A stretch of 63,493 nucleotides of DNA from Candidatus Cloacimonadota bacterium. GTDB taxonomy: Bacteria > Cloacimonadota > Cloacimonadia > Cloacimonadales > TCS61. The stretch's first letter is position 1, and each line of letters starts with the position of its first letter. The notes under the pieces are model-generated. The model was not told the DNA's origin and did no database searches. It was given only the letters and a program-made list of their open reading frames with translations. Below are positions 1 to 9,146 of the stretch, one piece after another. Location: the NCBI GenBank assembly GCA_021157525.1, contig JAGGWK010000007.1, positions 1-63,493 of the forward strand. The letters are read 5' to 3'. Made by a program: the position numbers and the translations under genes.

Positions 1-128
1 CCGGTGACAACGTATCGATCTTTGCAGAACTGATCACCCCCATCGCAATGGAAAAAGGTCTTCGTTATGCTATCCGCGAAGGTGGTCGTACAATCGGCGC
101 CGGCGTTGTTGCTGACGTGATCGAATAG
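1..128 (+). CDS. tuf: Elongation factor Tu, C-terminal end (partial)
   Basis: The reading frame open from base 3 ends at TAG 126-128 and encodes the last 41 residues of EF-Tu, including the hallmark tail [18 protein letters not shown] of beta-barrel domain III, which contacts aminoacyl-tRNA. The 5' part lies outside the window. It sits 13 nt before rpsJ, the usual end-of-str-operon to S10-operon junction, so tuf and the ribosomal cluster are probably co-transcribed. Confidence 0.95.
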   Translation, partial: GDNVSIFAELITPIAMEKGLRYAIREGGRTIGAGVVADVIE

Positions 129-141
129 TTCGGAGGAATAC

Positions 142-462
142 GTGTCTCAGAAAAAAATAATGAATCGGATTCGCATCAAGTTGAAGGCCTACGATTTTCG
201 TCTTTTAGACAAATCGGTAGCTGAAATTGTGAAGAACACCCGTAATACCGGTGCTAAAATCGTGGGTCCTGTTCCCATGCCTACCGAGCGTTCTCTCTAT
301 ACTGTGCTTCGTTCACCTCACGTGAACAAAAAAGCACAGGAACAGTTTGAGATGCTGGTTCACAAGCGCTTGATTGATATCATTAATCCCACACCCCAGA
401 CCACAAACGCCCTGAAGAAGCTAAGTCTTCCCGCAGGCGTACATGTAGAGATTAAGGTTTAA
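142..462 (+). CDS. rpsJ: 30S ribosomal protein S10
   Basis: The 106-residue product is the normal length for S10, a protein of the 30S head that in many bacteria also partners NusG/NusB in antitermination. The family block [15 protein letters not shown] is visible. The start is GTG at 142, chosen because GGAGG lies at 132-136 and the protein begins directly with the conserved N-terminus. It is the first gene of the S10 operon here, directly after tuf. Confidence 0.97.
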   Translation: MSQKKIMNRIRIKLKAYDFRLLDKSVAEIVKNTRNTGAKIVGPVPMPTERSLYTVLRSPHVNKKAQEQFEMLVHKRLIDIINPTPQTTNALKKLSLPAGVHVEIKV

Positions 463-473
463 AGGAGCTTATC

Positions 474-1097
474 ATGATAGGATTGATTGGTAAAAAGCTC
501 GGCATGACACAGATCTTCAACGAAAGTGGCGAATGCATCCCGGTAACAGTAATTCAGGCCGGTCCCTGCCGTGTAATCGCTCGCAAATCCAAAGAAGTAC
601 ATGGTTATGATGCAGTTCAGCTTGGTTTTGAAGAGGTAGATACAAAAAAACTGAATAAGCCGGATAATGGCTATTTCGCTAAGAAGAACAGCCCGGCATA
701 CCGCTATCTGCGGGAATTTCGTCTGAAATTATACAAAGATATCAATGAAGGTGAAATGTTTGATGTAAGCATGTTTGTAGAGCATGAGATCATCAAAGTC
801 ACTGGCACATCAAAAGGCAAGGGATTCCAGGGCGTAATGAAGCGTTATGGCTTTTCCGGCTTTAAAGCATCTCACGGTGTTCATGAATCATATCGTGGGC
901 CCGGCTCAATTGGTATGTGCGCAACCCCTTCCCGTGTATTCAGAGGGAAGAAACTTCCCGGTCATACCGGAAATGCAACGGTTTCAGTGAAGAACCTGCA
1001 GGTTGTAAAAGTAGATACAGAACACAATCTGGTGATGTTGAAGGGTGCCGTGCCTGGTCACAGAAACAGCATTGTACGTCTGAGAAAAGAACTATAG
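474..1097 (+). CDS. rplC: 50S ribosomal protein L3
   Basis: The 207-residue product matches L3, which helps fold 23S rRNA and reaches toward the peptidyl transferase centre. The conserved core is GKGFQGVMKRYGFSG followed by SIGMCATPSRVFRGKKLPGH. AAAGGAGC precedes the ATG. It lies 11 nt after rpsJ and 13 nt before rplD, in canonical S10-operon order. Confidence 0.97.
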   Translation: MIGLIGKKLGMTQIFNESGECIPVTVIQAGPCRVIARKSKEVHGYDAVQLGFEEVDTKKLNKPDNGYFAKKNSPAYRYLREFRLKLYKDINEGEMFDVSMFVEHEIIKVTGTSKGKGFQGVMKRYGFSGFKASHGVHESYRGPGSIGMCATPSRVFRGKKLPGHTGNATVSVKNLQVVKVDTEHNLVMLKGAVPGHRNSIVRLRKEL

Positions 1098-1110
1098 TGG
1101 GAGTTTAGCA

Positions 1111-1746
1111 ATGTTGGAAGTGAAAAAATATAGTGTTACCGGTGAAGAAGCCGGAACAGTTAAGCTGCCGGAAGCATTGTTTGGTGCAACAGCAAACAAC
1201 CCTAAAGCAGTTATATATGAAGTAATCAATATGTATCTGGCAAATCAGCGGCAAGGAACTTCATGCGTGAAGAATCGTGCTGTAGTGCAAGGCAGTGGTA
1301 AAAAGCTGTTCCGCCAGAAAGGTACTGGTAATGCTCGTCCCGGTAATCTTCGTACTCCTGTACGAGTAGGCGGCGGTGTTGCATTTGGCCCACGGCCCAA
1401 AGACTGGTATCGTCCAATTCCTAAAAAGAAAAAACGCTTAGCCCTGAAGCTTGCTCTTACCGAACGGGTAAAAGCTGGTCAGGTTGTGGTTCTGGAATCA
1501 TTGCATTATGATGCTCCAAATACCAAAGCAGCGAAAGCATTATTGAGTAAGATTGCTCCGGAACGAAGCAAAACACTGGTTATCTTTGATGGCAGTGATG
1601 CATCCCTGGTAAAGTCTTTCTCTAATATTCCCTATGTAAAAACCGATCGCGCAGACGGTTTGTTTGCCTATGAAGTACTGAACAGCACCTTCCTGGTACT
1701 TACCGAAGACGCGCTGACCAAAATGATGGAGGTATTCGCAAAATGA
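1111..1746 (+). CDS. rplD: 50S ribosomal protein L4
   Basis: The 211-residue L4/L1e-family protein contributes an extended loop to the peptide exit tunnel. The loop motif KGTGNARPGNLRTP, rich in Arg and Gly, is clear. Its last four bases overlap the start of rplW (ATGA), indicating translational coupling. In E. coli L4 represses this operon; no such leader can be assessed here because the operon promoter lies outside the window. Confidence 0.97.
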   Translation: MLEVKKYSVTGEEAGTVKLPEALFGATANNPKAVIYEVINMYLANQRQGTSCVKNRAVVQGSGKKLFRQKGTGNARPGNLRTPVRVGGGVAFGPRPKDWYRPIPKKKKRLALKLALTERVKAGQVVVLESLHYDAPNTKAAKALLSKIAPERSKTLVIFDGSDASLVKSFSNIPYVKTDRADGLFAYEVLNSTFLVLTEDALTKMMEVFAK

Positions 1747-2030
1747 GAGAATTACGACAAATCATCATTGCGCCACTGATTACCGAAAAAACCACTGGTC
1801 AGAAATTCGCCAACAACAGCTACACCTTCAGGGTGAGCACAAATGCAAATAAAATCGAAATCCGTAAAGCGGTTGAAAAGATTTTCAATGTTACCGTTTT
1901 GGAAGTGAATACGATAAATACCCGTGGGAAGAACAAGCGCATGGGACGGTACTCTGGCAAACGTCCGGACTGGAAAAAAGCAATCGTAAAACTGAAAGAT
2001 GGCGACTCTATCGCTGAATTCGAAGCATAA
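1743..2030 (+). CDS. rplW: 50S ribosomal protein L23
   Basis: The 95-residue product has normal L23 length and begins with the conserved PLITEKTT segment. L23 lies at the tunnel exit and docks trigger factor and SRP. The start overlaps the rplD stop codon by four bases. A 247-residue antisense ORF across this region is only a shadow. Confidence 0.96.
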   Translation: MRELRQIIIAPLITEKTTGQKFANNSYTFRVSTNANKIEIRKAVEKIFNVTVLEVNTINTRGKNKRMGRYSGKRPDWKKAIVKLKDGDSIAEFEA

Positions 2031-2044
2031 GAGGGAGAGAAGAA

Positions 2045-2875
2045 ATGGGTATTAAAAAATACAATCCGATCACCCCGACGATGAGATATAAAACCGGCTA
2101 TACCTTTGAAGAGATTACAGCCAGCAAACCGGAAAAATCTCTCTTGGCTCCGAAGCCTAAGACAGCAGGTCGCAACCACCATGGACGCATTACCTGCCGG
2201 CATCGCGGTGGTGGACACAAACGACAATATCGTATCATTGATTTCAAACGGAACAAGTTCGACATTCCGGCAAAAGTAGCTACTATTGAGTATGATCCAA
2301 ATCGTAGCGCCCGTATCGCTCTGCTGTTTTATGCAGATGGAGAAAAACGGTACATCCTGGCGCCAAACGGTATGAAAGTGGGTGACACAATCATGTCCGG
2401 TTCCAAAGCCGAGATTCGTGTTGGAAACGCGCTTCCTCTGGAAAATATGCCACTGGGTACTATTGTGCATAATGTTGAATTCAAAGCTGGTCGTGGCGGA
2501 CAAATTGCCCGCAGCGCCGGGACCTATGGTCAGATTATCGCTAAAGATGGAAACTATGTGCACCTGCGCATGCCTTCAAATGATGTGCATATCTTGCGTA
2601 AAGAATGCTTCGCAACTGTGGGAAAAGTAGGTAACGACGAGCACAACTCTATCGTTCTGGGTAAAGCTGGCCGCACACGCTGGATGGGTATACGTCCGAC
2701 CGTCCGTGGTGTGGCAATGAATCCGGTAGATCACCCAATGGGTGGTGGTGAAGGCAAAACTTCCGGTGGTGGACATCCTGTCTCTCCATGGGGTGTTTTG
2801 GCCAAAGGTGGAAAAACTCGTAAGAAACGGAAATACTCCGATAAGTACATCATAAAAGCGAAAAAACGGAAGTAA
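2045..2875 (+). CDS. rplB: 50S ribosomal protein L2
   Basis: The 276-residue L2 is a core 23S-binding protein needed for subunit association. The highly conserved C-terminal stretch [16 protein letters not shown], which includes the histidine implicated in peptidyl transfer, is intact. GAGGGAGAG precedes the ATG. Order rplW-rplB-rpsS is canonical. Confidence 0.98.
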   Translation: MGIKKYNPITPTMRYKTGYTFEEITASKPEKSLLAPKPKTAGRNHHGRITCRHRGGGHKRQYRIIDFKRNKFDIPAKVATIEYDPNRSARIALLFYADGEKRYILAPNGMKVGDTIMSGSKAEIRVGNALPLENMPLGTIVHNVEFKAGRGGQIARSAGTYGQIIAKDGNYVHLRMPSNDVHILRKECFATVGKVGNDEHNSIVLGKAGRTRWMGIRPTVRGVAMNPVDHPMGGGEGKTSGGGHPVSPWGVLAKGGKTRKKRKYSDKYIIKAKKRK

Positions 2876-2892
2876 GAGGTACAGGTAAGATT

Positions 2893-3156
2893 ATGGCTCG
2901 TTCGATTAAAAAAGGACCGTTTATCGATAAACATTTGGAAAAGAAAGTCGACGCTCTGAATGCTGAAAGGAAGAAACAGGTGATCAAAACCTGGTCACGG
3001 CGCTCGACAATCCTGCCCAAATTCGTGGAACATACATTTGCCGTTCATAATGGCCGCAAATTCGTACCCGTTTATGTGAACGAAAACATGGTTGGCCACA
3101 AACTGGGCGAATTCTCACCCACCCGCACATTCCGTGGTCATAAAGACAAGAAGTAA
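2893..3156 (+). CDS. rpsS: 30S ribosomal protein S19
   Basis: The 87-residue product carries the S19 N-terminal signature [10 protein letters not shown] and the block [15 protein letters not shown]19 pairs with S13 in the 30S head near the A site. It is followed by a 43-nt gap before rplV, the largest gap between genes in the first part of the cluster. Confidence 0.97.
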   Translation: MARSIKKGPFIDKHLEKKVDALNAERKKQVIKTWSRRSTILPKFVEHTFAVHNGRKFVPVYVNENMVGHKLGEFSPTRTFRGHKDKK

Positions 3157-3199
3157 CAGAACAGATGAGTGGAAAGAGTAGTAAGAGGGAGCTGAAATA

Positions 3200-3538
3200 A
3201 TGCAAGCAATAGCCAAAGTTCGGAATTTAAGAGGCTCAGCACGAAAAGCTCGACTGGTCTTAGATTTGATTCGTGGAAAGTCGGTGGCTGAAGCACAGAA
3301 AATATTGCTGTTCTCCAAGAAACGTGTCGCTCATGATGTGGCAAAAGTGCTGAATGCTGCTGTAGCAAACGCACAGGTGAAAGAGGGGAAAATAGCTGTA
3401 GAAACAATGCAGGTGAAAACCGCTTTTGCCGATGATGGCCCAATAATGAAAAGACAACGTCCACGTGCTCAAGGGAGAGCTACAGTGATCCGTCGCCGGA
3501 CCTGTCACATAACCCTTGAAATTGAGCATAAGGAATAG
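3200..3538 (+). CDS. rplV: 50S ribosomal protein L22
   Basis: The 112-residue product is L22, whose beta-hairpin lines the exit tunnel. The N-terminal ARKARLVLDLIRGK block and the C-terminal RRRTCHITLEIE are diagnostic. GGGAGCTG lies just before the ATG. The position between rpsS and rpsC is standard. Confidence 0.96.
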   Translation: MQAIAKVRNLRGSARKARLVLDLIRGKSVAEAQKILLFSKKRVAHDVAKVLNAAVANAQVKEGKIAVETMQVKTAFADDGPIMKRQRPRAQGRATVIRRRTCHITLEIEHKE

Positions 3539-3547
3539 GAGGATACA

Positions 3548-4195
3548 TTGGGACAGAAAGTTAATCCAGTCGGTTATCGAATTGGGGTAAACAAGCAAAC
3601 AGATTCAATCTGGTTTGCTACCCGTGAAGAATATATCACCAATTTCCATGAAGACCTTCAGATCAAGAAGTATCTGGAGAATCGTCTCAGCTCAGCAATG
3701 GTCGCCAAAGTAACACTCACCCGTAAATCCAAATCGGTAACGGTGGATGTTCACACAGCGCGTCCAGGCCAGGTAATTGGTCGTAAAGGAGCGGAAATTG
3801 AAAAACTGCGTAATGAATTAACCATCCTGGTTAATAAACATCGCTCTATACCGATCAATGTGTTTGTAAATGTACAAGAGATTAAGAATGCTTGGACAGA
3901 TGCAAAACTGGTAGGTATGGATATCGGTCGTCAGCTTCTGAACCGTGTGTCATTCCGTCGCGCCATGAAGTTTGCGATTCGCAACGCTATGCGTAACGGA
4001 GCTCAGGGTATCAAGGTGCAGTGTTCCGGCCGTTTAGGTGGCGCGGAAATGGCCCGTACAGAACGGTATCAGGAAGGTCGTACACCATTGCACACACTTC
4101 GTGCTGATATCGATTATGCCCTGTCTGAAATTACCACGACCTATGGTAAGATCGGCATTAAGGTATGGATATACAAAGGTGACATCCTTAAATAA
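3548..4195 (+). CDS. rpsC: 30S ribosomal protein S3
   Basis: The 215-residue S3 contains a type II KH domain with [14 protein letters not shown] and the C-terminal domain that forms the mRNA entry channel. The start is TTG at 3548 after an AGGAGGAT Shine-Dalgarno. The protein starts [12 protein letters not shown], exactly the conserved S3 N-terminus, so the rare start is well supported. Confidence 0.97.
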   Translation: MGQKVNPVGYRIGVNKQTDSIWFATREEYITNFHEDLQIKKYLENRLSSAMVAKVTLTRKSKSVTVDVHTARPGQVIGRKGAEIEKLRNELTILVNKHRSIPINVFVNVQEIKNAWTDAKLVGMDIGRQLLNRVSFRRAMKFAIRNAMRNGAQGIKVQCSGRLGGAEMARTERYQEGRTPLHTLRADIDYALSEITTTYGKIGIKVWIYKGDILK

Positions 4196-4206
4196 GGAGA
4201 GGTTCA

Positions 4207-4626
4207 ATGTTAGCACCAAAGAAAGTAAAATATAGAAAACAGCAGAAAGGCCGCAATCGTGGTCTTGCCTATCGTGGCAGCACTCTGAACTTTGGCGATT
4301 ATGGCATCATTGCAACTGAATCCGGTTGGATCACCAGTCGTCAGATCGAAGCAGGGCGTGTAACCATTACCCGTAAAATGAAACGTTCCGGTAAGCTCTG
4401 GATACGGATATTTCCAGACAAACCGGTTACCAGTAAGCCAGCTGAAACCCGTATGGGTAAAGGTAAAGGCGCACCCGACCATTGGGTGGCTGTGATCAAG
4501 CCCGGTCGCATCCTCTTTGAATATGAAGGTGTGGATTATGAGACAGCCAAAGAAGCGGCTCGGTTGGTTAACTATAAATTACCCTTTAAAACGAAATTTA
4601 TATACCGAGAAGGAGTTGAGTTATGA
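4207..4626 (+). CDS. rplP: 50S ribosomal protein L16
   Basis: The 139-residue L16 binds near the A-site tRNA elbow. It begins [19 protein letters not shown] and contains the conserved [20 protein letters not shown] block. The stop overlaps the rpmC start by four bases, so the two genes are probably translationally coupled. Confidence 0.97.
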   Translation: MLAPKKVKYRKQQKGRNRGLAYRGSTLNFGDYGIIATESGWITSRQIEAGRVTITRKMKRSGKLWIRIFPDKPVTSKPAETRMGKGKGAPDHWVAVIKPGRILFEYEGVDYETAKEAARLVNYKLPFKTKFIYREGVEL

Positions 4627-4820
4627 AGATCTCCGAACTCCGTGAATTAACCCAGGAAGAACTGCAGCAGAAGCTTAATGATTTTGCTGAAGAACTGTTC
4701 AATCTTCGTTTCCAAAAGGCTTTGAATCGCCTGGAAAATCCCAAGCGCATCCCGAAAGTAAAGCGTAATGTTGCCCGCATCAAGACGCTGCTTACGCAAC
4801 GTGCTCAGGAAACAAAATAA
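4623..4820 (+). CDS. rpmC: 50S ribosomal protein L29
   Basis: The 65-residue helical-hairpin protein L29 sits beside L23 at the tunnel exit. The family pattern [13 protein letters not shown]... LFNLRFQKA is visible. It overlaps rplP by four bases and is 9 nt upstream of rpsQ. Confidence 0.95.
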   Translation: MKISELRELTQEELQQKLNDFAEELFNLRFQKALNRLENPKRIPKVKRNVARIKTLLTQRAQETK

Positions 4821-4829
4821 GAGGTAGTA

Positions 4830-5084
4830 ATGGCTTACGAAAGAAAATTAGCCCGTACCGGAGTGGTGGTAAGCAATAAGATGGATAAAACCATTGTTGT
4901 GGACATCGAACGTCAATTCAGACATCCGTTGTACAAGAAAATTGTCCGCCGTCATAAAAAATATAAAGCCCACGATGCAAACAACGAGTGCAACGAAGGA
5001 GATGTGGTAATCATCAGAGAATGCCGTCCCCTGAGCCGCGATAAGCGGTGGCAACTCGAAAAGATCGTGGAACGAAGCAAATAA
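4830..5084 (+). CDS. rpsQ: 30S ribosomal protein S17
   Basis: The 84-residue OB-fold protein S17 binds the 5' domain of 16S rRNA early in assembly. The conserved segments [14 protein letters not shown] and [14 protein letters not shown] are present. AAGAGGTAG gives a good ribosome binding site. Length and position are normal. Confidence 0.96.
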   Translation: MAYERKLARTGVVVSNKMDKTIVVDIERQFRHPLYKKIVRRHKKYKAHDANNECNEGDVVIIRECRPLSRDKRWQLEKIVERSK

Positions 5085-5096
5085 AAGGAGTCTGGA

Positions 5097-5465
5097 ATGA
5101 TTCAAACGCAGTCAATGTTAACCGTAGCCGACAATTCAGGCGCGAAAAAAGTGATGTGCATTAAGGTTCCTGGTGGCTCCAAGCGTAGATATGCCACAGT
5201 TGGCGATATCATTGTCGTCGCCGTTAAATCTGCAGTGCCCAATAGTCGTATTAAGAAAGGTTCGGTGGAGAAAGCCGTTATCGTTCGTACGCACAAAGAA
5301 GTAGGCAGAAAAGACGGGTCGTACATTCGCTTCCAGGATAATGCCTGTGTAGTGCTGGACGACAAGCTGGAGCCCAAGGCCACACGTATATTTGGCCCTG
5401 TTGCTCGCGAGTTGCGTGATAGTGGATTCATGAAAATCGTCTCATTAGCACCAGAAGTTATCTAG
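5097..5465 (+). CDS. rplN: 50S ribosomal protein L14
   Basis: The 122-residue L14 forms inter-subunit bridge B8 and is the docking site of RsfS. It starts [17 protein letters not shown] and ends [11 protein letters not shown], both diagnostic of the family. AAAAGGAG precedes the start. The gene is complete and in canonical order. Confidence 0.97.
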   Translation: MIQTQSMLTVADNSGAKKVMCIKVPGGSKRRYATVGDIIVVAVKSAVPNSRIKKGSVEKAVIVRTHKEVGRKDGSYIRFQDNACVVLDDKLEPKATRIFGPVARELRDSGFMKIVSLAPEVI

Positions 5466-5474
5466 GAGTCACGA

Positions 5475-5804
5475 ATGAAAGAAGCTAAACATACAAAGAT
5501 GAGAGTGAAAAAAGGTGATACCGTCATCGTTATCTCCGGTAAATACAAAGGCGTGAAAGGGAAGGTGTTAAAAGCATTTCCAAAGGAACAACGGGTCATC
5601 GTTGAACGAGTGAATTTCATTAAGAAACACACGCGTCCTACCCAGCAAAACCCCCAGGGTGGCATCATTGAAAAAGAAGCGACCATCCATGTTTCTAACG
5701 TTATGTTGTTTAATGAAAAGATTAACGATGTAACCCGTGCCGTGCATAAAGTCATTGGCGATTCCCGTGTTCGCGTGTGCAAAAAAACCGGCGACGAGAT
5801 ATAA
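5475..5804 (+). CDS. rplX: 50S ribosomal protein L24
   Basis: The 109-residue L24 begins large-subunit assembly and borders the tunnel exit. The KOW motif region, [19 protein letters not shown], is visible near residues 14-32. TAGGAGTC provides the ribosome binding site. It lies between rplN and rplE as usual. Confidence 0.96.
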   Translation: MKEAKHTKMRVKKGDTVIVISGKYKGVKGKVLKAFPKEQRVIVERVNFIKKHTRPTQQNPQGGIIEKEATIHVSNVMLFNEKINDVTRAVHKVIGDSRVRVCKKTGDEI

Positions 5805-5815
5805 GGGAGTAAGAA

Positions 5816-6358
5816 ATGGCTCGATTGAAAGAACGTTATAACAAAGAGATCCTGCCCGCTCTGGTGAAGCACTTTGAATACGACAATGTTCATCGTGCGC
5901 CAAAGCTGGTAAAGATTACGGTGAATATGGGTGTAGGTGAAGCTACACAAAACAAGACGGTCCTGGATAATGCTGTGAAGGAAATGACTCAGATAACTGG
6001 TCGTAAACCCATCATTACCAAGGCAAAAAAATCCATCTCAAACTTCAAGCTGCGGGAAGGCATGCCCATAGGATGCATGGTTACGTTGCGGGGTGAGGTG
6101 ATGTATGAATTCCTGGATCGTCTGATAACCGTGGTACTGCCTCGGGTACGTGACTTCCGTGGAATCTCTGCAAAAGCCTTTGATGGCCGAGGAAATTATT
6201 CTTTGGGTATCAAAGAACAAACGGTTTTCCCGGAAATCGAGTATGACAAAATCGATAAGATTCGGGGAATGAATATTACGATCGTAACGACAGCCGATAC
6301 CGATGAAGAGGGGAAAGAACTTCTTCGTCAGTTTGGAATGCCCTTTAAGAAGAATTAA
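5816..6358 (+). CDS. rplE: 50S ribosomal protein L5
   Basis: The 180-residue L5 binds 5S rRNA and contacts P-site tRNA. The motif [12 protein letters not shown], the core [19 protein letters not shown] and the ending [10 protein letters not shown] are typical. GGGAGTAAG precedes the ATG. No irregularity is seen. Confidence 0.97.
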   Translation: MARLKERYNKEILPALVKHFEYDNVHRAPKLVKITVNMGVGEATQNKTVLDNAVKEMTQITGRKPIITKAKKSISNFKLREGMPIGCMVTLRGEVMYEFLDRLITVVLPRVRDFRGISAKAFDGRGNYSLGIKEQTVFPEIEYDKIDKIRGMNITIVTTADTDEEGKELLRQFGMPFKKN

Positions 6359-6373
6359 GGATAAGGAGTAATT

Positions 6374-6559
6374 TTGGCAAAGAAATCCTGGGTCGTAAAA
6401 CAACAGCGCAAGCCGAAATTTGCAGTGCGTAAATACAGCCGCTGCAAGATATGTGGTCGCTCACGCGGATACATGCGTGATTTTGGTGTTTGTCGCCTGT
6501 GTTTCCGGAAATTGGCCAGCAATGGTCAGATCCCCGGAATTAGAAAAGCTAGTTGGTAA
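6374..6559 (+). CDS. rpsN: 30S ribosomal protein S14, zinc-binding (type Z) form
   Basis: The 61-residue protein is the short, zinc-ribbon version of S14, shown by the pair of CxxC motifs in CKICGRSR... CRLCFR. Type Z S14 needs zinc and in many bacteria has a zinc-independent paralogue regulated by Zur; none is in this window. The start is TTG at 6374 with AAGGAG upstream, and the N-terminus AKKSW matches the family. Confidence 0.96.
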   Translation: MAKKSWVVKQQRKPKFAVRKYSRCKICGRSRGYMRDFGVCRLCFRKLASNGQIPGIRKASW

Positions 6560-6571
6560 GAAGGAGAAAGA

Positions 6572-6985
6572 ATGAGTGTAACAGATCCGATCGCTGATGC
6601 GATTACCAAAATCAGGAACGCATATCGGGCCGGGCACAAGGTGGTTACTGTGAATCACAGTAATGTAAACGAAGCAATTATAAAAATCTTAGCGGACGAG
6701 AATTTCGTTAATAGTTATGATCTTATTGATCGGGATGCTGCGAAGAAAATATATCGCAAAAAAATCCTGGTTAATCTTCGTTACACCAATAGCGGCATGC
6801 CGGTTATGCGTAACATCGAGCGAATTAGTACGCCTGGGCGTCGTACCTATGTAAACGCCAACAACATTCCGTCTGTGTATAACAATACCGGTTGTGCAAT
6901 TATCTCTACAAGCCGCGGTGTAATGGTAGATAGAGAAGCAAAAAAGCTGCACGTAGGCGGCGAATACATCTGCAAGGTCTGGTAG
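6572..6985 (+). CDS. rpsH: 30S ribosomal protein S8
   Basis: The 137-residue product is S8, a primary 16S rRNA binder and in E. coli the repressor of the spc operon. The N-terminus VTDPIADAITKIRNAYRAG and the C-terminal STSRGVMVDREAKK are diagnostic. It is a few residues longer than the usual ~130. GAAGGAGAAAG precedes the ATG. Confidence 0.96.
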   Translation: MSVTDPIADAITKIRNAYRAGHKVVTVNHSNVNEAIIKILADENFVNSYDLIDRDAAKKIYRKKILVNLRYTNSGMPVMRNIERISTPGRRTYVNANNIPSVYNNTGCAIISTSRGVMVDREAKKLHVGGEYICKVW

Positions 6986-6994
6986 GAGGAAGAT

Positions 6995-7570
6995 ATGTCA
7001 CGTATAGGAAGAACTCCGATCAAGATAGCAGATGGTGTAGCCCTTACAATCACTCCTGATCTGGTAACGGTGAAAGGTGCAAAGGGAGAATTGAGTCAAA
7101 GGATTCTCGAAGGCATTACCGTAGAAGAGAAGGATGGTTTTGTTATTGTTAATCGTCGTGATGACAGCAGAGAGCAAAAGGCGTATCATGGCCTTATCCG
7201 CGCTCTGATCAACAACATGATCATTGGTGTATCGGCAGGATACGAAAAGAATCTTCAGGTAATTGGTACTGGGTACTCAGCTGAGAGAGTAGGGCCGTGG
7301 CTCAGACTATCTCTGGGATATTCCCATGACATCCTGATGGAAGTACCTTCGCATCTTACGGTAGCCGCCGAAGTGGTTCCTCGCCGTGAGCAAGGTCCTT
7401 TGGGTGTTCAGGCCAAGATCAAAGTCAGCGGCATCCTGAAAGAAGATGTTGGCAAATTTTCTGCCGAGATCAGAGGTTGCCGGCCACCGGAAAATTACAA
7501 AGGCAAAGGTGTGCGCTATGAAGGCGAACACGTTGTTATCAAGCCTGGTAAATCCGGTGCAAAAGGGTAA
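6995..7570 (+). CDS. rplF: 50S ribosomal protein L6
   Basis: L6 has two repeated domains that bind 23S rRNA helix 97 near the GTPase centre. The start MSRIGRTPI and the C-terminal block ENYKGKGVRYEGEHV are diagnostic. At 191 residues it is slightly longer than the common ~178, with the extra residues at the C-terminal tail. TAGGAGGAAG precedes the ATG. Confidence 0.96.
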   Translation: MSRIGRTPIKIADGVALTITPDLVTVKGAKGELSQRILEGITVEEKDGFVIVNRRDDSREQKAYHGLIRALINNMIIGVSAGYEKNLQVIGTGYSAERVGPWLRLSLGYSHDILMEVPSHLTVAAEVVPRREQGPLGVQAKIKVSGILKEDVGKFSAEIRGCRPPENYKGKGVRYEGEHVVIKPGKSGAKG

Positions 7571-7582
7571 TAAGGAGTCATC

Positions 7583-7957
7583 ATGAAGCATAATTCTATT
7601 ACACGCGATAAATATCTGGCTCGTAAGCGCCGGGTTAAACATATCCGTAAACGCATGATGGGAACAGAAGATCGTCCCCGTTTGGTTATCTTCCGCAGTT
7701 TAAAAAATATCAGCGGGCAGATCATTGATGATACAAAGGGAATTACTTTGATTTCCTATGCATCCAATGCCAAGGAGATGGAGATCAATGGTTCCGGGAA
7801 AAAAGTAGCGCAAAGCTTTGAAGTGGGTAAGAAACTTGGTGAGCTGGCATTAGCCAAAGGCATCAGTAAGGTATGTTTCGACCGGGCTGGATACTTGTAT
7901 CATGGCCGGGTGAAAGCCTTTGCTGAAGGTGCTCGTAAAGCCGGGTTAGACTTCTAA
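7583..7957 (+). CDS. rplR: 50S ribosomal protein L18
   Basis: The 124-residue L18 binds 5S rRNA together with L5. The basic N-terminus (RDKYLARKRRVKHIRKR) is followed by RPRLVIFRSLKNI and the C-terminal FDRAGYLYHGRVKAFAEGAR, all typical. AAGGAGTC is the ribosome binding site. Confidence 0.96.
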   Translation: MKHNSITRDKYLARKRRVKHIRKRMMGTEDRPRLVIFRSLKNISGQIIDDTKGITLISYASNAKEMEINGSGKKVAQSFEVGKKLGELALAKGISKVCFDRAGYLYHGRVKAFAEGARKAGLDF

Positions 7958-7969
7958 GGGAGGCATGAA

Positions 7970-8503
7970 TTGAAACAACAGAAAAAAAGTCCTCGTAATG
8001 AGCCCCAATTTGCAGTTGAAAAGATCATTGATACAAACCGCGTAGCAAAAGTAGTGAAAGGTGGACGTAATTTCAGCTTTAACGCTACTGTGGTTGTGGG
8101 CGATAAAGAAGGCCGGGTCGGCGTAGGCACTGGAAAGGCAAACGAGATCGTTGATGCGATTCGCAAAGCCAAAGAACATGCTGCAGCTACCATGTTTTCA
8201 GTTCCTCTTATCAAAGGAACAATACCCCACGAGATCATTGGACGCTTTGGTGCCAGTCGCATCATGCTCCGTCCTGCTGCACCTGGTACCGGTATTATTG
8301 CCGGTGGGCCAGCCCGTGCGATTTTGGAAGCTGTGGGCGTAGAAAACATCCTGACTAAATCTCTGGGATCAAACACACCAGCCAACGTAGTGAAAGCTGC
8401 GGTGAATGGCCTGAAAGATCTCCGCACTATCGCTGACGTTGCACGTCTGCGTGGTAAAACAGTATCGGAAATTACCGGACGTGAGGTTAAGGATGAAGCT
8501 TAA
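7970..8503 (+). CDS. rpsE: 30S ribosomal protein S5
   Basis: The 177-residue S5 lies at the mRNA entrance and affects decoding accuracy. The dsRBD-like N-terminal domain ([18 protein letters not shown]) and the [19 protein letters not shown] block are clear. The start is TTG at 7970 with GGGAGG at 7958-7963; the nearby ATG at 7965 is out of frame and meets a stop after one codon. The 3' end overlaps rpmD by 11 bases. Confidence 0.95.
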   Translation: MKQQKKSPRNEPQFAVEKIIDTNRVAKVVKGGRNFSFNATVVVGDKEGRVGVGTGKANEIVDAIRKAKEHAAATMFSVPLIKGTIPHEIIGRFGASRIMLRPAAPGTGIIAGGPARAILEAVGVENILTKSLGSNTPANVVKAAVNGLKDLRTIADVARLRGKTVSEITGREVKDEA

Positions 8504-8675
8504 AGTTACCCAAATCAAAAGTGTTATCGGGCAGAAAGAACCGGCCAAGCGCACCATCATTGCGCTGGGCCTGAATAAAATTAACCGCAGCCGGCTGCAC
8601 GACGATAATCCGGTGATCCGCGGAATGATCCAAAAGGTGATTCACCTTGTAACAGTCGAAGAAGTTACGGAATAA
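8493..8675 (+). CDS. rpmD: 50S ribosomal protein L30
   Basis: The 60-residue L30 begins [13 protein letters not shown] and contains [14 protein letters not shown], the family core. The ORF track extends 18 codons upstream, but the ATG at 8493 is preferred because it gives the normal L30 length and follows the GTTAAGGATG context inside the rpsE 3' end. The 11-base overlap with rpsE suggests coupled translation. Confidence 0.93.
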   Translation: MKLKVTQIKSVIGQKEPAKRTIIALGLNKINRSRLHDDNPVIRGMIQKVIHLVTVEEVTE

Positions 8676-8692
8676 ACCGTTGAGGAGTTACA

Positions 8693-9145
8693 ATGAAACT
8701 TCATTCAATCGAACGACCTGAGATAAAGAAACATAAAAAACGCTTGGGAAAAGGTGAGGGAACAGGACTGGGCAAAACAGCCGGTCGTGGTCAGAAGGGG
8801 CAGAAATCTCGCTCTGGTGGAAACATCCCTGCCTGGTTTGAAGGCGGTCAGATGCCATTGCAGCGTCGCCTTCCCAAACGTGGTTTCACCAATATATTCA
8901 AGACCTACTACCGCATCGTGAATCTTGGTGCGCTGATGACTGTGGACGAAACTGAGTTTGATGTAGCGAAGCTGGAGAAGCTCAATCTCATCGGTAGCGA
9001 GCTGAAGAATAAAAAAGCACCGGTAAAGATATTGGCGCGAGGGTCAGAAAAATTTGACAAAAAAGTAACAATTAAGGCACATGTTTTCTCCAAGAATGCC
9101 AAGAAGATAATTGAAGATCTGGGTGGCAAAGCGGAGGTAATATAA
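8693..9145 (+). CDS. rplO: 50S ribosomal protein L15
   Basis: The 150-residue L15 has the characteristic Gly/Arg-rich N-terminal extension (GKGEGTGLGKTAGRGQKGQK) that threads into 23S rRNA and a globular C-terminal domain. TTGAGGAG precedes the ATG. Its stop is one base before the secY start, so secY translation is probably coupled. Confidence 0.96.
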   Translation: MKLHSIERPEIKKHKKRLGKGEGTGLGKTAGRGQKGQKSRSGGNIPAWFEGGQMPLQRRLPKRGFTNIFKTYYRIVNLGALMTVDETEFDVAKLEKLNLIGSELKNKKAPVKILARGSEKFDKKVTIKAHVFSKNAKKIIEDLGGKAEVI

Positions 9146-9146
9146 A

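Noticed and set aside
1820-2563. 247-codon antisense ORF across rplW/rplB
   Set aside because: Overlaps two certain ribosomal genes; composition is that of a shadow frame.
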